Shown piece after piece: positions 36,323 through 45,038 of a DNA stretch of 64,000 bases. Position numbers and translations under genes: made by a program. The first letter of the stretch is position 1; each line of letters opens with the position of its first letter. The DNA lies in the NCBI RefSeq assembly GCF_017302315.1, contig NZ_JAFLDT010000004.1, forward strand, positions 62,001 to 126,000, given 5' to 3'. The notes under the pieces are model-generated. The model did not search any database. It was not told where the DNA came from and was given only the letters and a program-made list of their open reading frames with translations. This DNA is from Zoogloea sp. Lineage in GTDB: Bacteria > Pseudomonadota > Gammaproteobacteria > Burkholderiales > Rhodocyclaceae.

Positions 36323-37882
36323 ATGGAAGACATACTAAGACAGCTGTCGGTGATCCTCCGCGGCATGTGGCTCTATCGCTGGTGGGGCTTGGCTGCGGCA
36401 TGGATTGTCGGCCCGATCGCTGCCGCGACGGTTTACTTGCTGCCTGACCGTTATGAGTCCTCGGCGCGGGTCTATGTGGATACCCAATCGATCCTCAAGC
36501 CCCTGATGTCCGGGCTTGCCGTCCAGCCCAACGTCGATCAGCAGATCAGCATTCTCAGTCGAACCCTGATCAGCCGTCCCAATGTGGAAAAGCTGATCCG
36601 AATGGCCGATCTCGATCTGACAGTCAAGACCAAGGAAGAGCGCGAAGCGCTCATTCTCGGTGTCACGAAGTCACTTGAGATCCGGGTTGCCGGTCGCGAC
36701 AACCTCTATACGCTGGCTTATACGGATACGGATGCGGAGCGTGCCAAGCGTGTCGTTCAGTCCATGGTGTCCATGTTCGTCGAATCCGGACTCGGCGACA
36801 AACGCAAGGATTCAGACACTGCCCGTAAGTTCATCGAAGAGCAGATCAAGTCTTACGAGCAGAAGCTTGAGGAAGCCGAGAACCGGCTCAAGGAGTACAA
36901 GCTGCGTAATCTGACCACCGTCGGATCTGGCGGGCGGGATTACTTCGCCAAGATGAACGAAGCCAACGAGCAGCTCGGTCAAGCCCGTCTGGCCTTGCGT
37001 GAAGCGGAGAACTCCCGTGATGCCCTGAAGCGCCAGATCGTTGGAGAGGAGCCCATCCTGCTGCCTGATAATGTCAGCAGCGCGTCGCTGGCGGCGGTGT
37101 CGGTGCCCGAACTCGACGGACGTATCGAAGCGCTGAAAAAGACGCTGGATGGTTTGCTGCAGCGCTACACCGACCAACATCCGGACGTTGTCGGAACCCG
37201 CAAGACCATCGAGACACTCGAAGCGCAGAAGATCCAGGAGATCCAGAATCGCCGGAAGACAGCACCTACCGGCATGTCGAGCTCGGCAGGTTCCAACCCT
37301 GTTTACCAGCAACTCAAGATGTCCCTTGCCGAGGCTGAGGCGAATGTGGCGTCCTTGCGTGCGCGGGTTGCAGAGTACGAGAGCCGTGTCCAGTCGCTGT
37401 CGGCGGCATCGCGCATGCTGCCGCAGATCGAGGCTGAATACACACAGCTTAACCGGGACTACGATGTCAACAAGCGCAACTATGATCAACTGGTTGCGCG
37501 TCGTGAGTCCGCCACGATGGCCGTCGAGATGGGGGCTACATCCGGTGTGGCTGACTTCCGCCTGATCGACCCGCCGACGGTGCCGAACAAGCCTGCCGCG
37601 CCGAATCGGCTGTTGTTGATGCCGGCTGCTGGCCTTGCTGCCTTGCTGATGGGGGCTGCGATCAGTTTCCTGATCAGTCAGATCCGTCCGACTTTCTCGG
37701 ACACAAACGTGCTGCGGGACGTGACGGGGCTTGCGGTGCTTGGTGCTGTCAGCATGATTGCCGATCCTGACCGGGCGCGAAATCAGCGTCGGGGCAAGAT
37801 CGCGTTTCTGGGTGGGGTGGGAGCCCTGGTGGGGCTGTTTGGCGCAATGACGGTCTGGTTGATGCTGGCCAGAATGGCTTGA
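36323..37882 (+). CDS. XrtA-associated polysaccharide chain-length determinant (Wzz-like)
   Basis: This is a 519-residue inner-membrane protein with an N-terminal Wzz domain and helix (about 20-40), a long coiled-coil periplasmic part (residues about 160-400, rich in EQKLEEAENRLKEYKLRN-like heptads), the GNVR-type segment YTQLNRDYDVNKRNYDQLVARRE, and a second helix around 430-450 followed by further hydrophobic sequence. It sets polymer length and couples to the kinase encoded next. The kinase domain is not fused, as is usual for exosortase A loci. Confidence 0.92.
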   Translation: MEDILRQLSVILRGMWLYRWWGLAAAWIVGPIAAATVYLLPDRYESSARVYVDTQSILKPLMSGLAVQPNVDQQISILSRTLISRPNVEKLIRMADLDLTVKTKEEREALILGVTKSLEIRVAGRDNLYTLAYTDTDAERAKRVVQSMVSMFVESGLGDKRKDSDTARKFIEEQIKSYEQKLEEAENRLKEYKLRNLTTVGSGGRDYFAKMNEANEQLGQARLALREAENSRDALKRQIVGEEPILLPDNVSSASLAAVSVPELDGRIEALKKTLDGLLQRYTDQHPDVVGTRKTIETLEAQKIQEIQNRRKTAPTGMSSSAGSNPVYQQLKMSLAEAEANVASLRARVAEYESRVQSLSAASRMLPQIEAEYTQLNRDYDVNKRNYDQLVARRESATMAVEMGATSGVADFRLIDPPTVPNKPAAPNRLLLMPAAGLAALLMGAAISFLISQIRPTFSDTNVLRDVTGLAVLGAVSMIADPDRARNQRRGKIAFLGGVGALVGLFGAMTVWLMLARMA

Positions 37883-37891
37883 GGGGCAGAT

Positions 37892-38863
37892 ATGAGCATT
37901 ATTGAAAAGGCCGTCGAGCGGCTCGAGCAACTCCAGCGAGCTGCCGGTAACGGCGATACCGCCGAGCGTCAGGAGCCTTCCGACCAGGCGCCGGCGGCCG
38001 CGCCAACCTCAACCCAGGCGCCGCCACCGGCTGCGGCAGTGACTGAGCAGCCCGCTTCGGCAGTACCGGCAGCTGCCGTATCCCGTGCGCAAAGTCCGGA
38101 TCGTTTTGTTGACATTGATCTTGATCGCCTCCATTCGATTGGAATCGTTACACCCAACGCCCCGCGTTCCTTGATTGGGGACGAATTCCGTATCGTCAAG
38201 CGCCCCCTGCTGCGCAACGTTCAGGGCAAAGGGGCTGCTGCGGTCAAGAACGCGAACTTGATCATGGTCACGAGCTCCCTTCCTGGTGAGGGGAAGAGCT
38301 TCAGTTCCATCAACCTCGCGATCAGCATGGCCATGGAGCTGGACCACACCGTGCTCCTGATCGACGCGGATGTCTCCCGTCCGTCCGTTCTCAATATTCT
38401 AGGTCTGGCGCCACGCAAGGGGCTGATGGATGTACTGACCTCCAATGACATGCATTTGGGCGATGTGCTTCTCAAGACGAATATTGAAAAGCTCAGCATC
38501 CTTCCCGCCGGGACGCCTCATCCGCGGGCAACCGAATTGCTGGCCAGCGATGCGATGAATCATCTTTTGGCGGAGCTTGCCGACCGCTATTCAGATCGGA
38601 TCATCGTATTCGACTCCCCGCCGCTTCTGGTGACCACGGAATCCCGTGTGCTTGCCACCCATATGGGGCAGATAGTGATGGTTGTTGAGTCCAATCGCAC
38701 CACGCAGGCTGCTGTCAAGCAGGCGCTGGGTACCATCGACACTTGTCCGGTCAGATTGATGCTTCTGAACAAGGCACAGCAAACCAGTGGTGGTTCCTAT
38801 GGCTACGGCTACGGCTACGGTTATGGCTATGGCTATGGTCAGGGGCCGAGGGAGGGCGCGTGA
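37892..38863 (+). CDS. XrtA-associated tyrosine-protein kinase (BY-kinase)
   Basis: This is a 323-residue cytoplasmic kinase domain. After a Pro/Ala-rich N-terminal linker it has Walker A (SSLPGEGKSFSS), Walker A' (VLLIDADVSRPSV) and Walker B (IIVFDSPP). Such kinases autophosphorylate a C-terminal tyrosine cluster and control chain length with the Wzz-like partner encoded just upstream. Here the cluster is a regular Gly-Tyr repeat with seven tyrosines. The ATG has GAGGGGCAG upstream, and the stop overlaps the next start. Confidence 0.93.
   Translation: MSIIEKAVERLEQLQRAAGNGDTAERQEPSDQAPAAAPTSTQAPPPAAAVTEQPASAVPAAAVSRAQSPDRFVDIDLDRLHSIGIVTPNAPRSLIGDEFRIVKRPLLRNVQGKGAAAVKNANLIMVTSSLPGEGKSFSSINLAISMAMELDHTVLLIDADVSRPSVLNILGLAPRKGLMDVLTSNDMHLGDVLLKTNIEKLSILPAGTPHPRATELLASDAMNHLLAELADRYSDRIIVFDSPPLLVTTESRVLATHMGQIVMVVESNRTTQAAVKQALGTIDTCPVRLMLLNKAQQTSGGSYGYGYGYGYGYGYGQGPREGA
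38798..38839 (+). repeat. Gly-Tyr codon repeat in the kinase tail
   Basis: Seven TAY codons alternate with GGY codons, giving a near-perfect hexanucleotide repeat of GGCTAC/GGTTAT type. It encodes the tyrosine cluster that should be autophosphorylated. A repeat of this kind can gain or lose units by slippage in steps of two residues without a frameshift. Confidence 0.9.
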
Positions 38864-40434
38864 AGCTCCGTCACTCTGCCTGTTGTCCTGGCTCCTTGCC
38901 GAGCCTATGTTTTGCTGCATTGTCCGCTGCGTTTGCCGGCCCGGCCTTTTCCCAAGTGCAGGAAAAGACACAGGTGCAGGCAATGGCGCCAATCTTCCAG
39001 ACTGCTGTCCGTGTAACGGAGACCATCACCGACAACGTTCAGCTACGCAGTGGTTCTGAGGCCAAAGGTGACTGGATCACGACGATCAGCCCGAGCGTTG
39101 CGATGAGATCCGATGGGGCGCGAGTCAAGGGAAATCTGCAGGCAGCGTTCAATGCGTCGCTGTATGGGCGTGACTCGGATCTGAGCCGGGGTTATCTGAC
39201 CCTGCGTGGAGACGGGAAGGTGACGGCCTGGGAAAATCTGGCTTTTGTTGATCTGCAGGCTTCGGTTTCCCAGGAAGCGCTGTCAAGTCTCGGCGTGCAG
39301 TCCGGAGATGGCGTTACCGGGCGGTCCAATCAGACCAGTGTTCGGAATATCGTTGTCAGTCCCTATCTCACAGGCCGATTCGCCTCTACCGGTAAGGCTG
39401 AATTGCGCTACACCCTGTCAGATACCGATACTTCCTCAAGTACCTTCCAGAAGTTGCAGAGTCGAACGCTGTCGGCGAATGTTTCCGACCCGAAGGCGTT
39501 TGGCAGAATCGGATGGTCGGTGGTCGCCGTTGATAGTGCCATTGAGGCAACTGATCGGCGTGATCTGAATAGCAATTCAGTTCGCGGAAGCGCCCTGCTT
39601 CAGATTGATCCCCAGCTTCAGATGCGTCTCATCGTTGGGTCGGAAGCCAATAACTACCGGACGGTCGACAGCGAACGCTCCACCATCACCGGTGTTGCCC
39701 TGGACTGGATGGCAAGCCCCCAGACGAAGTTTTCGGGGCTCTGGGAGGATCGCTTCTTCGGCCCAGGCTACTTGATGAGCGCCAGTCACCAGAGCGGGCG
39801 CTATATCGTTTCGGCGCGCTACTCCAAGGATGCGAGTTCCACGAATCAATCCCTGAGCTCGAGTGCTCAGCTGGATACTTATGGCCTTCTGATGGCCATG
39901 ACCGCTGCACGCTTCCCGGATTTCGCTGAGAGGGATGCCTTCGTGCGCTCCTACATCGCGGAGCGGGGACTTCCCAATCGTCTGGGAGTGAGTCAGGCTG
40001 TGCTCTCGAACGGAGTCTTTCTGGATCGACGAATCAATCTGGATATGATGGTGACGGGCCCCAGGAATACCCTCCAGTTTTCCGTTTATCGGTCCGAGCG
40101 CTCCACGCTGACCAATCAGGATTTTGCCTTGACCGGGGATTTTGCATCGAACTCGCGGATAACCGACATCAGTGGTACGGTGAGTCTTACGCGTCTGCTT
40201 ACGCCCGTCACTTCGGCAAACATCGGCCTGACACTGGTGCGCAGTCATCAGGACAGCGTCAGTACCGCCTCAAGTTTGGATCTGAGCAACCGGACGCGCC
40301 GCATCTATGCCGGCGTGATGACTCAGTTCACGCCCAAGGCCGATGGCTCACTGCAGATTCGCAACAGCGAGGGCAAAGGAACTAGCTCCTATTCCGAGAA
40401 TGCCATCATCGGTTCGGTTTCCGTAAGGTTCTGA
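38860..40434 (+). CDS. XrtA-associated outer membrane protein (TIGR03016-like)
   Basis: The GTG at 38860 overlaps the kinase stop, has GGAGGG upstream, and yields a 524-residue protein with a signal peptide ending in AFAGPAFS. The remainder consists of beta-strand-rich segments (ETITDNVQLRSGS, MRLIVGSEANNYRT) and ends in SVSVRF, with terminal Phe, like an outer-membrane barrel. Proteins of this kind are constant members of exosortase A loci and are thought to help export, although the precise role is not established. The open frame continues upstream into the kinase gene but that part is not real. Confidence 0.85.
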   Translation: MKLRHSACCPGSLPSLCFAALSAAFAGPAFSQVQEKTQVQAMAPIFQTAVRVTETITDNVQLRSGSEAKGDWITTISPSVAMRSDGARVKGNLQAAFNASLYGRDSDLSRGYLTLRGDGKVTAWENLAFVDLQASVSQEALSSLGVQSGDGVTGRSNQTSVRNIVVSPYLTGRFASTGKAELRYTLSDTDTSSSTFQKLQSRTLSANVSDPKAFGRIGWSVVAVDSAIEATDRRDLNSNSVRGSALLQIDPQLQMRLIVGSEANNYRTVDSERSTITGVALDWMASPQTKFSGLWEDRFFGPGYLMSASHQSGRYIVSARYSKDASSTNQSLSSSAQLDTYGLLMAMTAARFPDFAERDAFVRSYIAERGLPNRLGVSQAVLSNGVFLDRRINLDMMVTGPRNTLQFSVYRSERSTLTNQDFALTGDFASNSRITDISGTVSLTRLLTPVTSANIGLTLVRSHQDSVSTASSLDLSNRTRRIYAGVMTQFTPKADGSLQIRNSEGKGTSSYSENAIIGSVSVRF

Positions 40435-40442
40435 GGGCGCTC

Positions 40443-41513
40443 ATGTACGAAGCTTATTTCGGTCTGCGCGGAAAACCCTTTCAGTTGAACCCGGACCCGT
40501 CCTTTTTTTATGGTAGCCGAGGTCATCGCAGGGCGATGGCTTATTTGGAGTATGGGCTTCACCAGAATGAGGGCTTTATTGTCGTGACTGGTGAGGTCGG
40601 CGCTGGTAAGACACTACTGGTGCGTAGCCTGCTTGAGAAGCTCGACCCCAGCAGGATCGTTGCCGCCAACCTGGTGAGCACACAGATAGATGCTGATGAC
40701 ATACTTCGGCTGGTTGCGGCTGCCTTCGGAATACCGAGCAAGCATCTTTCGAAGAGTGATTTGCTACTGGCGATCGAAGCGTTTCTCGTATCAACCACTG
40801 CAGCCGGCAAGCGTGCGCTGCTGATCGTTGATGAGGCGCAGAACCTGACCCAACGTGCGGTCGAAGAACTGCGGATGCTTTCCAACTTTCAGCTGGAAGA
40901 TCATGCCCTGCTGCAGAGTTTTCTGGTCGGGCAGCCCGAATTCAGAAGCATCATGCAAAGTCCTGAAATGGTGCAGTTGCGTCAGCGTGTCATTGCGTCA
41001 TATCACCTCGGCCCCTTGGACGTGGCGGAAACCCAGGCCTACGTGGAGCATCGTCTTGGATGTGTTGGCTGGAAGGGTAACCCGGCTTTCGAAGCGGAGG
41101 CCCTGAAGGGGATATTCAATCATAGCCAGGGGATTCCCCGTCGCATCAATGCCCTTTGCGACCGAATAATGCTGGCTGCATTTTTGTCTGACAAGCACCA
41201 GGTTTCGGTGGAGCTCGTGGAGCAAGTCGCAGCCGAGATGAGCGAGGAACAGGTTGTGCCTTTAGCGCATCAGACCGAAACAGCCGTGCCTGATCAGGTC
41301 CATTCCGGGGGCCATCTTCTACGCCTGCTGGCTGATCCGGAGGCATCACGGACCCTTGCCGGTTTGGGGGCCGGCTATGACACGAGCCGCTTTGAGGACC
41401 GTCTGGCCCTCCTTGAGCGGACTCTCTCCACTACCCTGAACGCTCTCAGTCAGTTAATTGGTGCTGCTGAGCAGCGCATTGACGGAGAAGGGAAAGAGGT
41501 TGCCAGCAAATGA
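40443..41513 (+). CDS. XrtA-associated AAA ATPase (ExeA/GspA-like)
   Basis: This 356-residue protein opens with MYEAYFGLRGKPFQLNPDPSF, typical of ExeA-like ATPases. It has Walker A GEVGAGKT and Walker B LLIVDEAQN, and IPRRINALCDR in the AAA lid. The C-terminal 100 residues are specific and end in a helix (LLERTLSTTLNALSQLI). Homologues stand in nearly all exosortase A loci; the function is unknown, perhaps assembly of the export channel. It overlaps the deacetylase gene by four bases. Confidence 0.9.
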   Translation: MYEAYFGLRGKPFQLNPDPSFFYGSRGHRRAMAYLEYGLHQNEGFIVVTGEVGAGKTLLVRSLLEKLDPSRIVAANLVSTQIDADDILRLVAAAFGIPSKHLSKSDLLLAIEAFLVSTTAAGKRALLIVDEAQNLTQRAVEELRMLSNFQLEDHALLQSFLVGQPEFRSIMQSPEMVQLRQRVIASYHLGPLDVAETQAYVEHRLGCVGWKGNPAFEAEALKGIFNHSQGIPRRINALCDRIMLAAFLSDKHQVSVELVEQVAAEMSEEQVVPLAHQTETAVPDQVHSGGHLLRLLADPEASRTLAGLGAGYDTSRFEDRLALLERTLSTTLNALSQLIGAAEQRIDGEGKEVASK

Positions 41514-42379
41514 CCGTATCGCGAGATGACGGAGGAAACGTCACAAATGCCCTGACCATCGATGTGGAGGACTACTTCCAGGTTTCCGCCTTGGCATCCC
41601 ATTTTCCTAAGGATGTTTGGAACTCTACTCCGTGCCGAGTGGAGCGGAACGTGGAGCGTATTCTTGCGATTCTTGCGGAGCGCGGTGCCAGGGGCACCTT
41701 CTTCACATTGGGCTGGATTGCGGAGCGATATCCCGCGTTGGTGAGACGAATCGCTGCCGAAGGGCATGAACTGGCCAGTCATGGCTATGCCCACGAGCGG
41801 GCCAGCGACCAGTCACCGGAGGCTTTTCTAGCCGATATCAAGCTTGCCAAAGTAGTGCTTGAGGATGTGGCCAGCTGCGAGGTGCGGGGGTATCGGGCGC
41901 CCAGTTTCTCGGTCGGGCTGTCAAATCCCTGGGCTCATGGCTGCATCGAGGAGGCAGGCTATGCCTATAGTTCCAGTGTCTATCCGGTAAAGCATGACCA
42001 TTACGGCGTGCCTGATGCACCGCGTTTCCCTTACGCGGTTGGCGCGAGGCTTGTCGAAATCCCCATCACCACGGTGAGGCGTTTCGGACGCAACTGGCCA
42101 GTTGGCGGAGGAGGGTACTTCCGCTTGCTGCCTTACCCTGTTTCGGCTTGGGGTATCCGGAAAGTTAACCAGGAAGACCGAAAACCCGCCATCTTCTATT
42201 TCCATCCTTGGGAGATTGATCCCGGGCAGCCGGTCGTGCGTGAGGCTTCTGCCAAGGCGCGATTCCGGCATTACGTCAATCTCGCGCAGACCGAGGCACG
42301 TCTTCAGCGCCTTCTCCAGGATTTTTCCTGGGGCAGGATGGACGATGTGTTTCTGCCTGCGGCAAGTCAGTCTGTTTAG
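41510..42379 (+). CDS. XrtA-associated polysaccharide deacetylase
   Basis: This 289-residue NodB-type carbohydrate esterase has the metal-binding motifs LTIDVEDYFQ (Asp pair) and HELASHGYAHE (His pair), plus RGYRAPSFS (catalytic Arg region). It removes N- or O-acetyl groups from the polymer or its precursors. There is no signal peptide, which suggests action on the cytoplasmic face or on lipid-linked units. The DUF3473-like C-terminal extension (FYFHPWEIDPGQP) is typical of the exosortase-linked branch. Confidence 0.93.
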   Translation: MTVSRDDGGNVTNALTIDVEDYFQVSALASHFPKDVWNSTPCRVERNVERILAILAERGARGTFFTLGWIAERYPALVRRIAAEGHELASHGYAHERASDQSPEAFLADIKLAKVVLEDVASCEVRGYRAPSFSVGLSNPWAHGCIEEAGYAYSSSVYPVKHDHYGVPDAPRFPYAVGARLVEIPITTVRRFGRNWPVGGGGYFRLLPYPVSAWGIRKVNQEDRKPAIFYFHPWEIDPGQPVVREASAKARFRHYVNLAQTEARLQRLLQDFSWGRMDDVFLPAASQSV

Positions 42380-42389
42380 GGTTCCCGGC

Positions 42390-43427
42390 ATGGTTTCTGT
42401 AGTCAAAGTGCGTCCATTCGCAGAGGCTGACTCTGTACGCTGGAACGAGTTCGTGTTCGCTTGCCCCAGTGCAACCTTCTTTCACCGGATCGAGTGGAGA
42501 GGGATCATGCGGGACGTGTTCCGGCACAACACGCACTATCTGTTCGCCGAGCGTGACAACAGGGTCGTGGCTGTCCTTCCGCTGGCGGAGGTGAAAAGCC
42601 GGCTGTTTGGCCATGCCCTGACATCCCTGCCGTTTGCCGTTTATGGCGGGATTGCAGGAGACGATGCGGAGGCTGTGGCGGCCCTTGAGGCGGCGGCGGA
42701 GGAGCTGGCCCGCAAGATCGGCGTCCAGCATCTCGAATACCGGAATCTCGGCGCCCGACACGTGGATTGGCCGCGGCAGGAGGTCTATTTCACCTTCCGC
42801 AAGGAGATCTTCCCGGACGAAGACGCGAATATGGCGGCGATTCCGCGCAAGCAGCGTGCGATGGTCCGAAAGGGCATCAAGAACGGCTTGATGGCGACTT
42901 TCGACCCCACGCCGGATCGCTTCTTTGCCCTGTACTCCGACAATGTGTTGCGCCACGGTACGCCAGCATTGTCCAAGAGATTTTTCCAGACGCTGTTGTC
43001 GGTTTTCGGTAAGGACTGCGACATCCTTACGGTTTCCACCGCTGATGGCAAGCCGTTGTCGAGTGTGCTGAGTTTCTATTTTCGTGAGGAAATCCTTCCG
43101 TACTACGCGGGAGACGATCTGGCTGCGCGGGATCTGGCCGCCAATGATTTCAAGTACTGGGAGTTGATGCGTCACGCCTGCAACCGGGGTTGCCGCATCT
43201 TCGACTACGGCCGCAGCAAGGCGGGTACCGGACCCTTTAGTTTCAAGAAGAACTGGGGGTTCGAGCCGCAGCCCCTGTCTTACGAGTACCGTCTTTTCAA
43301 ACGGGACGCCATACCCCAGAACAATCCCCTGAATCCGAAGTACCGTGCCTTCATTGCCTTGTGGCGACGCTTGCCGATCGGAGTGGCCAACCGTCTTGGT
43401 CCGACGCTTGTGCGTAATCTCGGATAG
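42390..43427 (+). CDS. XrtA-associated FemAB-like acyl/aminoacyl transferase
   Basis: The 345-residue product starts at the ATG at 42390 (MVSVVKVRPFAEADSVRWNEFV). The N-terminal half contains ATFFHRIEWRGIMRDVFRH, and the C-terminal GNAT-like half contains DYGRSKAGTGPFSFKKNWGFEPQPL, both typical of the PEP-CTERM-associated FemAB family. FemAB proteins transfer amino acids from aminoacyl-tRNA to cell-wall precursors; the acceptor in exosortase loci is not known. The open frame extends upstream into the deacetylase gene but the extension is unrelated. Confidence 0.92.
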   Translation: MVSVVKVRPFAEADSVRWNEFVFACPSATFFHRIEWRGIMRDVFRHNTHYLFAERDNRVVAVLPLAEVKSRLFGHALTSLPFAVYGGIAGDDAEAVAALEAAAEELARKIGVQHLEYRNLGARHVDWPRQEVYFTFRKEIFPDEDANMAAIPRKQRAMVRKGIKNGLMATFDPTPDRFFALYSDNVLRHGTPALSKRFFQTLLSVFGKDCDILTVSTADGKPLSSVLSFYFREEILPYYAGDDLAARDLAANDFKYWELMRHACNRGCRIFDYGRSKAGTGPFSFKKNWGFEPQPLSYEYRLFKRDAIPQNNPLNPKYRAFIALWRRLPIGVANRLGPTLVRNLG

Positions 43428-43526
43428 ACACTTGCTCGATACCATGAACATGTCGTTCGTCGCCAAGTGCCAACCCTGCTGATGGCAGTCGACGTGTCCA
43501 TGCCGCATAAACAACAGGAAAACTCA

Positions 43527-45038
43527 ATGAGCCCTATCTTGCGGGTGTCTTCAGTCATGGCAGCCGTCTTGGCGTGGGTTGTTGCATGGTATTCAGGTAC
43601 CGCCCAGGAGGTGTTCTCCATCTGGTGGCGGTCCGAGACCTTTGCCCACGGACTTCTGGTGCTGCCGATCTCTGGCTGGCTGGTTTGGCGCAACAGGGAT
43701 CGCCTGATCGGACTGCAAATTGGGACTGCCCCGGTGATGGCCTTGCCGATCCTCGCCGCTGGCTTTGGCTGGTTGCTCGGAGAGCTGGCCAGTGTTGCTT
43801 CCGTAACGCATGCGGCTCTGGCCTTCATCCTCATCTTCAGTTTGGTAGGTGTGCTCGGTTTTCAACTCGCCCGCCCTCTGGCCTTCCCTATTCTGTTCCT
43901 GCTTTTCGGGGTTCCGATCGGGGAGTTCCTGCTGCCGGTGATGATGGATTACACGGCTGAGTTTACGGTCTCGGCAGTCCGTCTTTCCGGTGTCCCCGTC
44001 TATCAGGAAGGGCTCCACTTCGTTGTTCCCAATGGACGCTGGTCGGTGGTAGAGGCATGCAGTGGAGTTCGCTACCTGATGGCTTCCCTGATGGTGGGTA
44101 CCCTGTACGCTTACCTGAGTTACCGCTCGCTTCACCGGCGCCTGCTTTTCTTGGTTGCGGCAATTGTTGTTCCGGTCGTTGCAAATTGGTTGCGTGCCTA
44201 CATGATCGTCATGCTGGGTTTCCTCAGCGACAATCGAATCGCTACGGGCGTTGACCATATTTTGTACGGGTGGCTGTTCTTTGGCATTGTCATCATGCTG
44301 ATGTTCTGGATTGGGGGGCATTGGCGTGAGGATCTCGACCCGGTGGAAGCGGCTCGAAAGCGGCCTCCGGTGAAGGTGGGCGTGGCGCGCTCAGGTCTTG
44401 TCCGGCTCGTTCCCTTGGCACTGGCCGTTGCTGTTGCACCACTGGTTTTGCATCATCTCGAAAGCTCCGAGGCACTGCATCCGGCGACAGCTTCGCCCAT
44501 ACCTGCGCTGGCGGTCGCTGCACCTTGGCGTGAGCTTGCTGCTCCGCCCGTCAGTTTCAAGCCGTCTTTCATGGGCTATCGGGAGGACAGTCTTCGCCAC
44601 TACGCGAATGGCAAGCAGGTCGTGTCGGTTTACGTGGCAAGTTATGCCGATCAGCGGCCAGGTCATGAATTGGTGCAGAGCCAGAATGCCTTGTTGCTGC
44701 CGAACGACCCGCACTGGAACCGTCTGACTCAAAGTCGGGGGGCTGATTCCGGTGCAGGGCATTGGATGGCGACCAGTATGGCGCGGGAGTCGATCAGGGC
44801 ACTGGTGTGGTCGGGATACTGGATAAATGGGCGTCTCGTTACCAATGATTACCTTGCCAAGTCGTTGCTGGTGCTGGAGCGCTTGCAGGGTCACCCGGAT
44901 ACCTCTGTTTTTATTGCAGTTTGGGCGACGGCAGATGATCTGACTGCCGCTGCGTCGACGCTCCAGGCCTTCCATCAGGCGAACGGGCCGGCGCTCCTCG
45001 ACATGATTGCGAAGACCGTGCAGCCGGCCCCGAAATGA
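43527..45038 (+). CDS. xrtA: Exosortase A with fused EpsI domain
   Basis: Exosortase A is a multi-pass membrane transpeptidase-like enzyme that cleaves and sorts proteins with a C-terminal PEP-CTERM signal. The catalytic residues are Cys178 (VEACSGVRYL), Arg223 (NWLRAYMIV) and His244 (GVDHILYGW). Eight or so helices fill the first 290 residues; after another helix near 300-320 comes a soluble EpsI domain (about 335-500) that is likely periplasmic. The ATG at 43527 has AGGA eight bases upstream; three earlier in-frame starts lack ribosome sites. The stop overlaps the next glycosyltransferase gene by four bases. Confidence 0.96.
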   Translation: MSPILRVSSVMAAVLAWVVAWYSGTAQEVFSIWWRSETFAHGLLVLPISGWLVWRNRDRLIGLQIGTAPVMALPILAAGFGWLLGELASVASVTHAALAFILIFSLVGVLGFQLARPLAFPILFLLFGVPIGEFLLPVMMDYTAEFTVSAVRLSGVPVYQEGLHFVVPNGRWSVVEACSGVRYLMASLMVGTLYAYLSYRSLHRRLLFLVAAIVVPVVANWLRAYMIVMLGFLSDNRIATGVDHILYGWLFFGIVIMLMFWIGGHWREDLDPVEAARKRPPVKVGVARSGLVRLVPLALAVAVAPLVLHHLESSEALHPATASPIPALAVAAPWRELAAPPVSFKPSFMGYREDSLRHYANGKQVVSVYVASYADQRPGHELVQSQNALLLPNDPHWNRLTQSRGADSGAGHWMATSMARESIRALVWSGYWINGRLVTNDYLAKSLLVLERLQGHPDTSVFIAVWATADDLTAAASTLQAFHQANGPALLDMIAKTVQPAPK

